A DNA stretch of 63,146 nt from Colwellia sp. TT2012. Its GTDB lineage: Bacteria; Pseudomonadota; Gammaproteobacteria; Enterobacterales; Alteromonadaceae. Location: positions 1 through 63,146 of the forward strand of contig NZ_LJYX01000013.1 of NCBI RefSeq assembly GCF_001440345.1. The letters are read 5' to 3'. The notes beneath the pieces are model-generated. The model saw only the letters and a list, made by a program, of their open reading frames with translations, was not told where the DNA came from and made no database searches. Position numbers and translations under genes: made by a program. Position 1 is the stretch's first letter. Each line of letters opens with the position of its first letter. Below, in pieces: positions 26,038 through 35,947 of the stretch.

Positions 26038-27798
26038 ATGGTTTCTTTTGATACAAAAAGCTACAGCAAAAAACTATTACATTTGATCAGTTGGAGCCAT
26101 TGGTTCACCTTTTTCAATATTTTAGCAGCAATTGCCCTCTCCTCTTACTATTTATTTAGTGATCCCGCACCAACAACCCTCTTTGGCCAAGTCTACTTAA
26201 TAACGACCTGGGTCAGTCATATTGCCTTTTTGACTTTTATGAGTTTTGTCTTGGTGTTGTTTCCTTTAACGCTAGTTTTTCCTAATACCAAGTTCATCAG
26301 AACCATTGGCTCCATTATTTTTACCCTGGGTTTATTACTACTGGTATTAGATGCCTTTATCTATAGTCGCTTGGGTTATCATTTAAATGCCTCTTCAAGT
26401 ACGCAAATTATTAGCTTGTTACAAGACATCGCCAAGGAAAATAGCCTGTTTTATAGCCTCAGTGGTGCCTTGGCTATCGTTATTTTAGCGTTTGAATTTA
26501 CCGTAAGTAACTATGCTTGGAAGCACTTAAAGAAATTGCAAAAAACAATCTTTGCCCGTTTTGTTATTTTCGCCTTGGTTTTATCATTTTTCTTTAGTCA
26601 TGTAAGCCATATTTGGGCCGATGCCAATCTTAATTATGATATTTTACGCCAAGACACTGTCTTACCTTTGTCTTATCCAGCCACGGCAAAAACGCTGTTA
26701 ACCAAATATGGCTTATTTAACATAGAAGATTATATCGAGCGTAAAAATAGCCCGCTATCGTTTAGTCAGGCTATTCCCAATTACCCGACTATTACGGCAG
26801 AGCTTTGTCCTAGTGAAGCAGCAAATAAAACTCCGACTAACTCGGTATTTTTAATTCTTACCGAGCAACAAGTATCAATCAGTCAGCTTAATCAATTTAG
26901 CCGCCGAGCAAGTGTTAGCAGCTTACTTTTAACCAATAATATTGATACCGGTATAAGTGATGATGCTTGGTTTAACCTGCTTTATTCTCTACCGAGCATT
27001 TATCAACAAGATATTTTAAAGCAAGGTATTAAACCGCTACTGTTTCAACGTATCGACCAACAAGCCCTGGCAACGAGCTTAACGGTTATCTCTGCTGAGT
27101 TTACCGTTAACTCAGTGACAGGAGATGGTGCAGATGAAAATATCGACATCACTGAACCTCGCTGGTTTGAAGCGCTATTCAGTAAAAAAACTGAACTGAG
27201 CAATGTCTCAAGTTTATTGTTTGCAGAGAAGTTAAATAATAAAACCCCGGGGTTGCATATTATTTACTTTAAAAATAGCCATGGTATTAAGGCCAATAAA
27301 GCCGAACAAAACAATAACCAATATCAATTTGAATTATTTGTTGATGCACTACTGTTAGCACAAAAGCAAAAATCCGCTAAAGATATCATTTGGATCAGCT
27401 CTATCGGCAATCAAAGTAATGAAACACGTTTAAACACTAAACCGGCGTTATTTATATATCCTCAAGGCACAGCAGTAAGCCATAAGGACGTAAGCTTTAA
27501 TACCAGTAACATGGACTTACAACCCACGCTAATGAGTCAGTGGTTAGGCTGTAAGGTGAGCAAGCACAGTAATGGCACTGATTTACCGAGATTAAATAAA
27601 GACCGAGTTATTGCTAATACGACCGATAAAGGCATTATTATCTTTAATAAAGATAAATCAGTGTTTGTCGATCAAAATGGCAACTTTCAAAGTTACTCAC
27701 GTAAATTTTCATCGCCAATTACCGTCAATGAGGATTTCCCCTTAATGATTGATGGTGTGCACTTTATTAAGCAGTTTACTCAGCAGGAAAAACAGTAA
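26038..27798 (+). CDS. yejM: Inner-membrane LPS regulator YejM/PbgA
   Basis: A 586-residue protein. Five hydrophobic helices occupy roughly residues 20-190 (DUF3413), followed by a periplasmic sulfatase-like domain to the C-terminus. In E. coli this protein (PbgA/LapC) senses LPS and controls LpxC stability through LapB. The sulfatase metal site is degenerate, as in the family. It follows yejL by 41 bp. Confidence 0.9.
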   Translation: MVSFDTKSYSKKLLHLISWSHWFTFFNILAAIALSSYYLFSDPAPTTLFGQVYLITTWVSHIAFLTFMSFVLVLFPLTLVFPNTKFIRTIGSIIFTLGLLLLVLDAFIYSRLGYHLNASSSTQIISLLQDIAKENSLFYSLSGALAIVILAFEFTVSNYAWKHLKKLQKTIFARFVIFALVLSFFFSHVSHIWADANLNYDILRQDTVLPLSYPATAKTLLTKYGLFNIEDYIERKNSPLSFSQAIPNYPTITAELCPSEAANKTPTNSVFLILTEQQVSISQLNQFSRRASVSSLLLTNNIDTGISDDAWFNLLYSLPSIYQQDILKQGIKPLLFQRIDQQALATSLTVISAEFTVNSVTGDGADENIDITEPRWFEALFSKKTELSNVSSLLFAEKLNNKTPGLHIIYFKNSHGIKANKAEQNNNQYQFELFVDALLLAQKQKSAKDIIWISSIGNQSNETRLNTKPALFIYPQGTAVSHKDVSFNTSNMDLQPTLMSQWLGCKVSKHSNGTDLPRLNKDRVIANTTDKGIIIFNKDKSVFVDQNGNFQSYSRKFSSPITVNEDFPLMIDGVHFIKQFTQQEKQ

Positions 27799-27884
27799 GC
27801 GCCCTTTATTTAGGCAAAGCTGAGTGGAATTGCGCATAAGTTAGCCACTTAGGCACTATGAAGCAAGTATTACGCTAATTGTCA

Positions 27885-27912
27885 TTGCAATACGTTGATA
27901 AATCATTATGAT
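27885..27912 (+). promoter_or_regulatory. Promoter of tRNA-Pro
   Basis: TTGCAA (27885-27890) and TATGAT (27907-27912) are spaced by 16 bp. This would start transcription near 27919, about 33 bases before the tRNA. Confidence 0.55.
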
Positions 27913-27951
27913 ACCGATGGTAAACTCGTGAAGCCCAAGAGTTTACGTTGT

Positions 27952-28028
27952 CGGGGTATAGCGCAGCTTGGTAGCGCGTGCGTCTGGGGGACGTGAGGTC
28001 GCAAGTTCGAATCTTGCTACTCCGACCA
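27952..28028 (+). tRNA. tRNA-Pro (GGG)
   Basis: A 77-nt cloverleaf. Acceptor arms CGGGGTA / TACTCCG pair with one G-T. The D-arm GCGC..GCGC, the anticodon arm TGCGT-CTGGGGG-ACGTG with anticodon GGG, the T-arm GCAAG-TTCGAAT-CTTGC and an encoded CCA are all present. Confidence 0.95.
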
Positions 28029-28042
28029 CATTAGTTAGTATG

Positions 28043-28068
28043 AAAGCCCTGTTTTTACAGGGCTTTTT
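28043..28068 (+). terminator. Terminator after tRNA-Pro
   Basis: AAAGCCCTGT and ACAGGGCTTT form a perfect 10-bp stem with a TTTT loop, followed by T-rich sequence. Confidence 0.85.
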
Positions 28069-28338
28069 TATGTCTACTGTTTAGCAAAAGCCTATGACGG
28101 GTAAACTCACCTAAATTATTGCTAATAAACTCGGTTGATTGGGGTTATAAAGCGGACATTAATGCCGATAAAGAGCCGCTCATTTAAGTGATTGCTATCA
28201 ATTGATCGTCCATAGGACCATACTCATGTTATTACGCATCGCCTTGGAAGTTTGAATGCCAGTCACTGCGTAGCCATAGTCATTAAGTTGGTTAAAACTG
28301 ACTTTATTTTTAATAGAATACCTCAAGAGGAAAGTATC

Positions 28339-28455
28339 ATGAGTAAAGGACAAGACAGTAAAAAAAGCACCAAAAAGAAACCACTTTTAACCGCAAAAGA
28401 GAAGAAAGCCGCAAAGGCAGCCAAGAAAAATACAACCAATGCGTTAGGTAATTAA
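28339..28455 (+). CDS. Short lysine-rich protein
   Basis: A 38-residue very basic protein (KKSTKKKPLLTAKEKKAAKA) starting at ATG 28339 behind GAGGAAA. The ORF is open further upstream, but composition and the ribosome site favour this start. Similar short Lys/Ala-rich proteins are common in gammaproteobacteria, with no known role. They may bind nucleic acid. Confidence 0.6.
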   Translation: MSKGQDSKKSTKKKPLLTAKEKKAAKAAKKNTTNALGN

Positions 28456-28691
28456 GCACGGCATGGTCATCGAGTTTTTAGATGGCCTATATTTTGTGAG
28501 TCAAAATAGCGATATAATTACTTTAGTCAAACAGCAATGCACGCCAAGGTAATAAGACGGTATCAGTAACAGAGTGGCATTTGAATTGCGACTCTTGCCA
28601 CTTCCATGACAACACGAGTAAGTGTATGTACCGGACTGCTCAAAGGCAGTAGCAAACATTGGTGTTTACTGGTCAATACTGGGTATATCCC

Positions 28692-28765
28692 TAATAACGG
28701 GCTAAAATGGTAGCGAAGCGAACAGCCCGCTATTTTTAGTCCTGTTAATTTTCTTATAGTTACTC
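28692..28765 (-). other. attC site (last of middle array)
   Basis: On the - strand, GAGTAAC (28765 side) and GTTATTA (28692-28698) flank arms AGCGGGCT and AGCCCGT. These arms differ from the TTGG type but are mutually complementary. Confidence 0.7.
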
Positions 28766-28776
28766 CAAGCCACTTA

Positions 28777-29616
28777 TCACGATTCTTTAAACAGCCAATA
28801 CAATCCCTGAATTGCAGTTGTTGGAAACGCCGTTTCATGGTTAGCGCCTTGAATGGTTAATAATTTCACTTTTGTATTAGGGAATAACTTACCCGATAGC
28901 TTTAACTCAAGTTTCTTTGCACCTTTAACCATATCGTGCTTTGGTGAATCCAGTTCAAGAGTTTCATTAGCCCCAACACCAATAAACACCTTATGTATAT
29001 TTAAATTAGGCTCTGTTTTAAGTTTAAGAATGTCATTATCTTTAAACCACACAGATGGGCTACCTAAGACATAATTATTAAACATATCAGGTTTAGTAAA
29101 CAATATGTATACGCCAAGTAGCCCACCAAGTGAATTACCGACAAAAGTCCTAGACTCATTCACTCTGTAGTTTTTTTCAATGAAAGGGAAAACTGATTTT
29201 TCAATAAAGTTAATATGTTCTTTCGCTTTTCCTGTTTGATACTTCCAGCTTGAATCTTCAATATGAGTGTAATCACGAATCCTACTAGAAGGCCCTCTAG
29301 ATCCCTTTGAGTATGAAATTCCGACAATTATAGCCTCTTGCATTTTTCCAGTATTCATCGGAAATCGAGTAGCGCCAGATACAACTTGGAAGCTATACCA
29401 TGCGTCTGTTAAGTAGATAACAGGATATGACTTATCTTTTTGATAGTCATATGAGCGTGGTAATTTTATAAAAAGAGGGTAAATCCTTTCTGAATCAGGG
29501 TCTTTAATTTCGACAACATTGCTTCGAGGAATTTCAAAGACCTTTGTATCTTGAGCTTTTACTAATTGAGTCGAATTAATGAAAAGAAATATAAATATAT
29601 AAGGCAGAAATTTCAC
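28777..29616 (-). CDS. Secreted esterase of the alpha/beta-hydrolase fold
   Basis: A 279-residue protein with a signal peptide (residues 1-21) and a putative-esterase (enterochelin-esterase/esterase-D-like) domain. The nucleophile is in VGNSLGGLLG, an acidic residue lies in the VFIGVGANETLELD region, and the late histidine is in GANHETA. It should hydrolyse esters outside the cytoplasm. It is a cassette gene; a family-1 ORF-less cassette ends 17 bp upstream of its start. The cassette gene at 50324-51526 is a longer relative. Confidence 0.8.
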   Translation of the reverse strand: MKFLPYIFIFLFINSTQLVKAQDTKVFEIPRSNVVEIKDPDSERIYPLFIKLPRSYDYQKDKSYPVIYLTDAWYSFQVVSGATRFPMNTGKMQEAIIVGISYSKGSRGPSSRIRDYTHIEDSSWKYQTGKAKEHINFIEKSVFPFIEKNYRVNESRTFVGNSLGGLLGVYILFTKPDMFNNYVLGSPSVWFKDNDILKLKTEPNLNIHKVFIGVGANETLELDSPKHDMVKGAKKLELKLSGKLFPNTKVKLLTIQGANHETAFPTTAIQGLYWLFKES

Positions 29617-29632
29617 TCAAACTCCGTTTTGC

Positions 29633-29789
29633 GTATAACGAGCTTGTAGAATCACTCGTTTGTTATTAATTACCCCCTAAAAGCGGAGTGGAAAATGCAT
29701 TACCTATATCGAGTTAATCGTCTACCGTTCGATATAGGAGTACAAAAATTTAGTAGTTTTGACTGAATTAGTTATTCTACAGCCTCAAC
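29633..29789 (-). repeat. ORF-less cassette, family 1, copy 4
   Basis: The reverse complement matches copy 3 most closely (terminal GTAGAATAACTAATTCAG, TTAACTCGATATAGGTAATG, CCCC/GGGG hairpin). It lies directly upstream of the esterase gene in the transcription direction. Confidence 0.78.
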
Positions 29790-29880
29790 GCCTAAATAAC
29801 AGGCAAAAATTTGGTGACTCAAATAAGCGATGAAGGAGCAAAAGCCCACTGTTTTTAGTCCTAGTTGATTTTCTTAGGTT
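29783..29880 (-). other. attC site overlapping a stop codon
   Basis: GTTGAGG (29783-29789 on the - strand) marks one end. Arms are GTGGGCT and AGTCACCAAA-type, imperfect. The distal box is eroded and overlaps the TAA of the phosphatase gene (29874-29876). Confidence 0.6.
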
Positions 29881-30419
29881 TCGAGGCTTGAAATCCCCCA
29901 AAATGAATTACTTTTACAATTTAAAGACCAACCCTGTCGAATTAATACCCTACGGATATGTAAGTTCATGTAGCCATGTCCGAACAATACAACTTTACCT
30001 TTTTTTTTAGCTAATTGAACTAATTCTTCAGCAGCAATTTCAGCACGTATTTTAGCTGAACGGTAAGACTCAAAAGGACCCTTTAGGCCTAACATCCAAA
30101 GTACCCTGCAAAGGTAAACCCATGTCATAGCTTTAAGTCGAAACGGCAATTTATACCTTGGTATATCCATTTCTTTAAATAAAGGGGATATTTGGTCAGG
30201 TTTTCGGCCTGTATATATTTCGGTTGAATGTATAGCCCTATTGAAATGACTGGAAAGAATATAATATGACTTTAAATCAGTATTTATAACTTCAGGTCGA
30301 CTATTTTCAGAGACATCAGAAAAGTTATAACGACGAATCCACTTTGTATACTCTAAAGCATTTAGAACTGGACTATTTGCCGATGTTGGCTTTCCGTGCC
30401 GAATTAAGATTATTTCCAT
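29874..30419 (-). CDS. Histidine phosphatase family protein
   Basis: A 181-residue protein of the phosphoglycerate-mutase-like branch. The catalytic RHG motif is in IILIRHGKP (His8), a second Arg/His in SSHFNRAIHSTEIY, a Glu in PLFKEMDIP and the final His in VVLFGHGYMN. It resembles SixA/CobC-type small phosphatases. The substrate is unknown. ATG 30419 lies close to attC 30425. It is a cassette gene. Confidence 0.8.
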   Translation of the reverse strand: MEIILIRHGKPTSANSPVLNALEYTKWIRRYNFSDVSENSRPEVINTDLKSYYILSSHFNRAIHSTEIYTGRKPDQISPLFKEMDIPRYKLPFRLKAMTWVYLCRVLWMLGLKGPFESYRSAKIRAEIAAEELVQLAKKKGKVVLFGHGYMNLHIRRVLIRQGWSLNCKSNSFWGISSLET

Positions 30420-30424
30420 TAGAA

Positions 30425-30517
30425 ACCTAACGCCGTTTTAAGCGGCTAAAAATAGTTGGCTAAAATGTGTGAGGTACGAAAAACAGCCAACTGTAAATTT
30501 TCCGTTTGATTGCCTTG
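30425..30517 (-). other. attC site split by IS110-type element
   Basis: GTTAGGT (30425-30431, - strand) and arms AGTTGGCT / AGCCAACT are intact. The site is broken after TGCCTTG (30511-30517). The missing end box, GTTATAA, reappears at 31368-31374 beyond the insertion. Confidence 0.7.
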
Positions 30518-31366
<849 letters not shown>

Positions 31367-31368
31367 TG

Positions 31369-31794
31369 TTATAACTCTTTTACTAAACAATATGTTGTAT
31401 GACCTTTTGGATAATCAGGTAACTCACCAAATACTTTGTAACCTAACTTTTCATAAAAAGGCTTTGCTTGGAAACTCAGTGTTTCAGTGCGCATGTAGCC
31501 AAACCCTTTATCTTTAGCAAATTTTTCAGCTGCTTCCATTAAATTGCTACCGAGCCCTAAACCTCTCGCTTCTTTAGACAGCCAAAGTAATTCAATAGTA
31601 CAGTAGTTCCAGAATGCATTTGCTCTAATACCTCCTAGAACTTTTCCATTTTCATCTTTAGCAAGGACAGCAAATTTGGTGTCTTTCTCAAAGCCAACGT
31701 CATCGGGTAGATAATCTTTATTATAGGAGCCAATACCGACACTTAATGCTTTAAGATCTTCCTGAGTCGGTGAAGTTGTTACTACGAGATTCAT
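31369..31794 (-). CDS. GNAT family N-acetyltransferase
   Basis: A 141-residue acetyltransferase. Motif A (acetyl-CoA binding) is ARGLGLGSNLMEAAE, preceded by IELLWLSKE, and motif B is PFYEKLGYKVFGEL. The substrate is unknown. Its stop codon lies within the displaced attC box at 31368-31374. It is a typical cassette gene; GNATs are among the commonest integron cargo. Confidence 0.85.
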   Translation of the reverse strand: MNLVVTTSPTQEDLKALSVGIGSYNKDYLPDDVGFEKDTKFAVLAKDENGKVLGGIRANAFWNYCTIELLWLSKEARGLGLGSNLMEAAEKFAKDKGFGYMRTETLSFQAKPFYEKLGYKVFGELPDYPKGHTTYCLVKEL

Positions 31795-31815
31795 ATATAC
31801 CTACATCCGAGAGAG

Positions 31816-31913
31816 TTATAACGCCCTGTTAAGAGGCAAAAGTTAGTTGGCTAAAATGTTGAGGAACGAAAACAGCCAACTGAATTTTGTCCTTTTTAAA
31901 CAGCTTGTTATGC
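31816..31913 (-). other. attC site
   Basis: GTTATAA (near 31816) and GCATAAC (31907-31913) on the - strand flank arms CAGTTGGCT and AGCCAACTA. Confidence 0.82.
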
Positions 31914-31922
31914 AACTATCCC

Positions 31923-32444
31923 CTATGAATTACACCGCATTAGACGTGCCTTAGCTGAGAATAGTAATACAACAGAGTACATCTTATGAAACCAAGATAG
32001 AGCATGAAAAACGAGGCCAAAGGAAGAGCTACCCGTTTTGATGTTTTTTATAGGGACAACAGCAGACCCAAAATACAACCTTGTTGTAATGCCATTTTCA
32101 CTCTCCACATGTTTAATCATGAGCCACGACCTAGTGCGCTTTTGGTAATCGCACAATAGCAATTGATTTTCACAGCGTTTTTCCACGCTCCAAGCAGAAA
32201 ATGTATCAGTTTCTCCATCTGCTAACAGAACAACTTGTGCATCTGATGACGGTTTTGATACTACCCACTTTAAAATTGACCGTTCTAACTTAAAAACTGA
32301 TGTAGTGTAAAAAGCGTTCACATATTGTGAATGAGTTACTGTACGGGATATTTCGGTACAATAACAATCGGTGTAAGCCCCATTCTGTTGATAGGTATTC
32401 AGTAATGCATTATCTGGAAGCGGGCATGACTCTATTGAAAACAT
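31923..32444 (-). CDS. Conserved hypothetical protein, first cassette
   Basis: A 173-residue soluble protein. Distinctive segments are SILKWVVSKPSSDAQ, FSAWSVEKR, KRTRSWLMIKHVE and TTRLYFGSAVVP. Proteins with this layout are widespread but unnamed as far as I can tell. The C-terminal 35 residues are moderately hydrophobic. It is the cassette nearest the candidate attI and would be the most recently captured when the integrase died. Confidence 0.65.
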   Translation of the reverse strand: MFSIESCPLPDNALLNTYQQNGAYTDCYCTEISRTVTHSQYVNAFYTTSVFKLERSILKWVVSKPSSDAQVVLLADGETDTFSAWSVEKRCENQLLLCDYQKRTRSWLMIKHVESENGITTRLYFGSAVVPIKNIKTGSSSFGLVFHALSWFHKMYSVVLLFSAKARLMRCNS

Positions 32445-32512
32445 GGTTTAGACCTTTCTGAACAAAGCTCACTGCTTGAAATTAACTCAATACATCAGCT
32501 ATGACTCTTGTT

Positions 32513-32580
32513 GCATAACAGCTTATTATGGATACGTCTTAGTAACCTTCGTACCATAAATAACATTTAATTTACATTAA
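32513..32580 (-). other. Candidate attI with cassette junction
   Basis: On the - strand GTTATGC (32513-32519) is a GTTRRRY-type crossover box between the first cassette and the intI side. It has no partner arm typical of attC. Position between first cassette and integrase gene is what attI requires. Confidence 0.55.
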
Positions 32581-32772
32581 TATCCCATATTTTCAATGCA
32601 TTAGAAACAATTAACACTAAATATAATACCAAGTAAAGAGATTACTAAGACGTCTTAGTAACTGACTTTCACCATGCAACAAATAAATCGACGTAAATTC
32701 ATGTGGTTAGGTGGTTTCTGTGGGTGGTTTTTTTAATTTATGGTGTGTTACTAAGACGTCTTAGTAACACAC
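32533..32772. repeat. Three copies of an AGACGTCT-centred palindrome
   Basis: A half copy TACGTCTTAGTAAC lies at 32533-32546. A full copy, core TTACTAAGACGTCTTAGTAA, lies at 32642-32661. A longer perfect 30-bp palindrome with the same core lies at 32743-32772. Centres are about 105 bp apart. They fill the region between candidate attI and intI. They could be operators, small transposable ends or accessory integrase sites. Confidence 0.65.
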
Positions 32773-32813
32773 TTTGATGAAATATTTGATTTTTATTTAA
32801 TCACTTACTATAA

Positions 32814-32829
32814 CTGTATAAATATACAG
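32814..32829 (+). promoter_or_regulatory. LexA (SOS) box upstream of intI relic
   Basis: CTGTATAAATATACAG matches the CTGT-N8-ACAG consensus perfectly and lies 17 bp before ATG 32846. LexA control of integron integrases is established in other gammaproteobacteria. Confidence 0.85.
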
Positions 32830-32845
32830 TTATAGGTTTTATGTT

Positions 32846-33541
32846 ATGTCTGCTTCTCCATTTTAGAAAGTATTCGCCACATTATTCGTACTATGCATTA
32901 CAGCATACAAACTGAAAAAAAAATATTTGCTTTGGATATAAAATATCATTTTGTTTAATCACAAACGCCACCCTAAAGATATGGGGGAAGAAGAAGTAAG
33001 TAATTATCTAACTTACCTGGCTGTCGATAGAAAAGTGACTTCATCTACACAAAACTTAGCACTTTGCTCTATTGTGTTTATGTACAAACATGTTTTAAAA
33101 AGAGACTTAACATTATTAACCAGCACTATCAGGGCTAAAGCACCAACGATAATTCCAACGGTATTATCGAATGATGAAGCAATGACAATTATTAATGAAT
33201 TAAAACATCCGCATCACCTCATATTTAGCTTGTTGTATGGAAACGGGTTAAGAAAAGCAGAGTTATTAAGATTGCGGGTCAAGAATATTGATTTTACTGA
33301 AAACTCTATTTATGTTTTCCGTGGTAAAGGTGCGAAAGACAGGATGACTCTTTTGCCCTATTCACTTATCGAACCATTAAAAGACCAAATAGCGACAGTA
33401 GTGGATGACGACACAGGCAATGGAATTGACCTTACTAGTTCCAATCAAGCAAGGAATCGTTTATTAATACGCTATGTGTTCGAGCAAGTCAGTCAGTTGC
33501 GAATACCCTTTATAAGGGATAATTTCTTCGTACGAGGCTAA
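32846..33541 (+). pseudogene. intI: Integron integrase relic
   Basis: The N-terminus starts MSASPF at 32846. A one-base loss in a T-run then shifts the frame to LESIRHIIRTMHYSIQTEK, which is typical IntI. A second slip at an A-run (about 32915-32923) leads to KYLLWI, a TAA at 32939, then NIILFNHKRHPKDMGEEEV in the long open frame. The first catalytic Arg is present (GNGLRKAELLRL) and KGAKDRMTLLP is kept. The HxxR box, the IntI-specific insertion and the Tyr nucleophile are absent. The tail after GNGIDL is unrelated. It cannot recombine cassettes. Confidence 0.88.
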
Positions 33542-33568
33542 CATCATTACGACCCACAGTTCCAAGCT

Positions 33569-34243
33569 TTACATGGCGATTAGCTTTGGCTTACCCGCAC
33601 GTCTTTCACTGTATCTGTCGAGCAAAAAGTCACTTTTATCTCGGGTTAAATAAGTGAAGCGCATCAACTCTTCCATCACATCAACAATTCGGTCTCTATA
33701 GGGCGAAGCTTTCATGATGTCATGCTCATCAAACTCGTTATAAGCTTTTGCCACAGAGGATTGATTGGGGATTGTTAACATTCTCATCCAACGGCCTAGA
33801 ATTCTCATGTTGTTGATTGCGTTAAAACTTTGTGAGCCGCCAGTGACTTGCATGACCGCTAATACTTTTCCTTGTGTTGGCCTAACTGCGCCCATTGACA
33901 AAGGGATCCAATCTACTTGGGTCTTCATTACACCAGACATATTGCCGTGTATCTCCGGTGACGACCAAACGTGTGCTTCAGACCATTGTACCAACGCTCT
34001 AAGCTCTATTACCTTAGGATGGTCAGCTGAGTCAGTGTTATCAAATAATGGCAGTCCTTTAGGGTTAAAGAACTTAACTTCCGCGCCCATTGCTGTCAAA
34101 ATACGCCCAGCTTCTTCAGCGGTTAATCTACTATATGAAGTTGCGCGCAAAGAGCCATATAACATTAATACTCTTGGTTTATGTATACTGACTTTGTTAA
34201 CGCTAGGCTTTAGGTTAAATTGTTCGTTTTGTAAGAAGTTCAT
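33569..34243 (-). CDS. arsH: Arsenical resistance protein ArsH
   Basis: A 224-residue NADPH-dependent FMN reductase of the ArsH type. [20 protein letters not shown] is the flavin-phosphate loop. [20 protein letters not shown] and the [12 protein letters not shown] segment are ArsH hallmarks. Known ArsH proteins oxidise trivalent organoarsenicals. No arsenic regulator or transporter is seen beside it. It is divergent from sigZ. Confidence 0.9.
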   Translation of the reverse strand: MNFLQNEQFNLKPSVNKVSIHKPRVLMLYGSLRATSYSRLTAEEAGRILTAMGAEVKFFNPKGLPLFDNTDSADHPKVIELRALVQWSEAHVWSSPEIHGNMSGVMKTQVDWIPLSMGAVRPTQGKVLAVMQVTGGSQSFNAINNMRILGRWMRMLTIPNQSSVAKAYNEFDEHDIMKASPYRDRIVDVMEELMRFTYLTRDKSDFLLDRYSERRAGKPKLIAM

Positions 34244-34334
34244 AAAACTCTCTAATTAGTTCATTTACCCATAAGACGCTTGACCGCACAAAAAGACGAA
34301 AAATTTATGAATAAATGTAAATAGGATGATTTTT

Positions 34335-34451
34335 ATGCGATCTTTTGGTCTTTCCAATTTACCGTTCGTCTACTATAGAAACAGCGTTATATCGAATAGA
34401 AGAATGTCTACGCTTGAAAGCCTAGTCAAAGCACTGGAGATGGTCAGTTAA
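34335..34451 (+). CDS. Possible 38-residue upstream ORF of sigZ
   Basis: ATG 34335 follows AGGATGA and the frame ends in TAA immediately before the sigZ ATG (TAAATG). The C-terminus reads MSTLESLVKALEMVS. It may be a leader peptide coupling translation to sigZ, or chance. No family is recognised. Confidence 0.3.
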   Translation: MRSFGLSNLPFVYYRNSVISNRRMSTLESLVKALEMVS

Positions 34452-34982
34452 ATGAATATAGAAGATATATGGTTAGCATACCGAGCTGCGTTAAAGCGGT
34501 TCTTACATGCTAAGATCTCAAATGAAGCGGATGTAGAAGATTTGTTGCAAGACATTTTGATAAAAACCTATAACAACCTTAATACAGTAAAAACACAAAA
34601 GAGCGTTAAGTCTTGGTTATTTCAAATCGCCAATAATACCATCATTGACTACTACCGCAAGAAAAGCAGACAGCAAAACGCGAATATTGAGGAACTCTGG
34701 CCCACTGAAGAACCTCAAGATAACAACCTTGACTTAGCAAACTGTATCTCACCTTTTATTAACGCCCTGCCAGAGAAACACGCAAGCTTATTAATCGCTA
34801 TTGATATGAATAACCAATCACAAAAAGAATATGCTGAGCAATTAGGGGTAAGTTATTCAACGCTTAAATCCCGTGTACAAAAAAGTCGCGGCTTACTTAA
34901 AAAGGTATTTGATGATTGTTGCCATTTTAACATTGATAAGAGCGGCAATGTTTATGATTATGAAGTTAAGACCAAGAGATAA
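34452..34982 (+). CDS. sigZ: ECF-type sigma factor SigZ
   Basis: A 176-residue sigma-70 family protein. Region 2 is ADVEDLLQDILIKTYNNLNT with KSWLFQIANNTIIDYYRK. Region 4 is QKEYAEQLGVSYSTLKSRVQ. The cysteine-bearing tail CCHFNIDKSGNVYDYE is characteristic of SigZ. No anti-sigma gene is adjacent. Targets cannot be told. Confidence 0.88.
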   Translation: MNIEDIWLAYRAALKRFLHAKISNEADVEDLLQDILIKTYNNLNTVKTQKSVKSWLFQIANNTIIDYYRKKSRQQNANIEELWPTEEPQDNNLDLANCISPFINALPEKHASLLIAIDMNNQSQKEYAEQLGVSYSTLKSRVQKSRGLLKKVFDDCCHFNIDKSGNVYDYEVKTKR

Positions 34983-35083
34983 GATGATTGTGCCTAATTG
35001 CCATTATCCTCGTTTTTTGATGGTGAAGGAGTTGAATGTAACAACACCCTCACCATAACAATAAATAGCTTAGCAAGCTGATC

Positions 35084-35947
35084 CTACCTCAATAAGGTAA
35101 TCAAATCATTAGGCATTGGTGCTTCAATGGTCAGGCGATCGCCTTTTGGCCGAGTAATGGTTAAGCGTTGTGCATGAAGTCCCATACGATCTCCGTCATT
35201 ACCATAACGCGGATCACCGACGATGGGATAACCTAGCCAAGATAAATGCGCACGTATTTGATGTTGACGGCCAGTATCGAGTTTAACTTCCAGTAAAGAG
35301 CGCTGATTAACACTGCGCACCGTACTAAAATGAGTGATGGCGTTTTTAGCGTCTTCATGGGCGCCTACGTGCATCTTGTATTGTTTGTCGTCTAGGCGAA
35401 GAGGTTGGTTTATCGTACCGCTTTTAGGCTCTGGCACACCTTCGACCACGGCCAGATAAACTTTATCGGCTTCGGCCCACTTGGCATTAATAGCCTCGCG
35501 CATTTCCCGTGAAGTAGCAAACATCAACACGCCGGAGGTATCTCGGTCTAGTCGGTGTACAGGCCACAGTTTAACTGCCTTCTTGGCCTTTGATAGCTGA
35601 TTACGCAAAATCGCCAGCGCAGTCACTTTATTCTCCTGCGTCGTGGCAACAGACAACAAACCCGCCGGTTTATTAATGACAATGAGATCATGATCACTAA
35701 ACAGTATTTCTAATTTTGCACTAGCTGACTTAGTTTTACTGGCGTCAAAACGTTTACCTTGTGCCAATACCTCAATATCATCACCTGCATTTAGTGGATG
35801 ATCATGTTTAACAGCAGACTCACCATTGACTAGCACGCAACCTAGTTGCAGACGCTGTTTAATCTTCTTTTTAGACCAACCTTGCAACTTGGCATTGAGA
35901 AAAATTAACAGGCTTCCGGCCTCGCTTACTCGTAATTTGTCTGACAT
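35084..35947 (-). CDS. RluA family pseudouridine synthase
   Basis: A 287-residue protein. An N-terminal S4 RNA-binding domain (LNAKLQGWSKKKIKQRLQLG) is followed by the RluA catalytic domain with HRLDRDTSGVL, which contains the catalytic Asp, and RQHQIRAHL. It converts uridine to pseudouridine in rRNA or tRNA. The exact target among RluA, C and D types is not clear. Confidence 0.88.
   Translation of the reverse strand: MSDKLRVSEAGSLLIFLNAKLQGWSKKKIKQRLQLGCVLVNGESAVKHDHPLNAGDDIEVLAQGKRFDASKTKSASAKLEILFSDHDLIVINKPAGLLSVATTQENKVTALAILRNQLSKAKKAVKLWPVHRLDRDTSGVLMFATSREMREAINAKWAEADKVYLAVVEGVPEPKSGTINQPLRLDDKQYKMHVGAHEDAKNAITHFSTVRSVNQRSLLEVKLDTGRQHQIRAHLSWLGYPIVGDPRYGNDGDRMGLHAQRLTITRPKGDRLTIEAPMPNDLITLLR

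Noticed and set aside
28563..28838. 91-codon frame over the esterase 3' end
   Set aside because: Runs through an attC and into another gene in a different frame; a shadow.
32951..33541. Intact short tyrosine recombinase starting at TTG 32951
   Set aside because: The open frame is only the middle of IntI; upstream frames carry the recognisable N-terminus and the catalytic end is missing.
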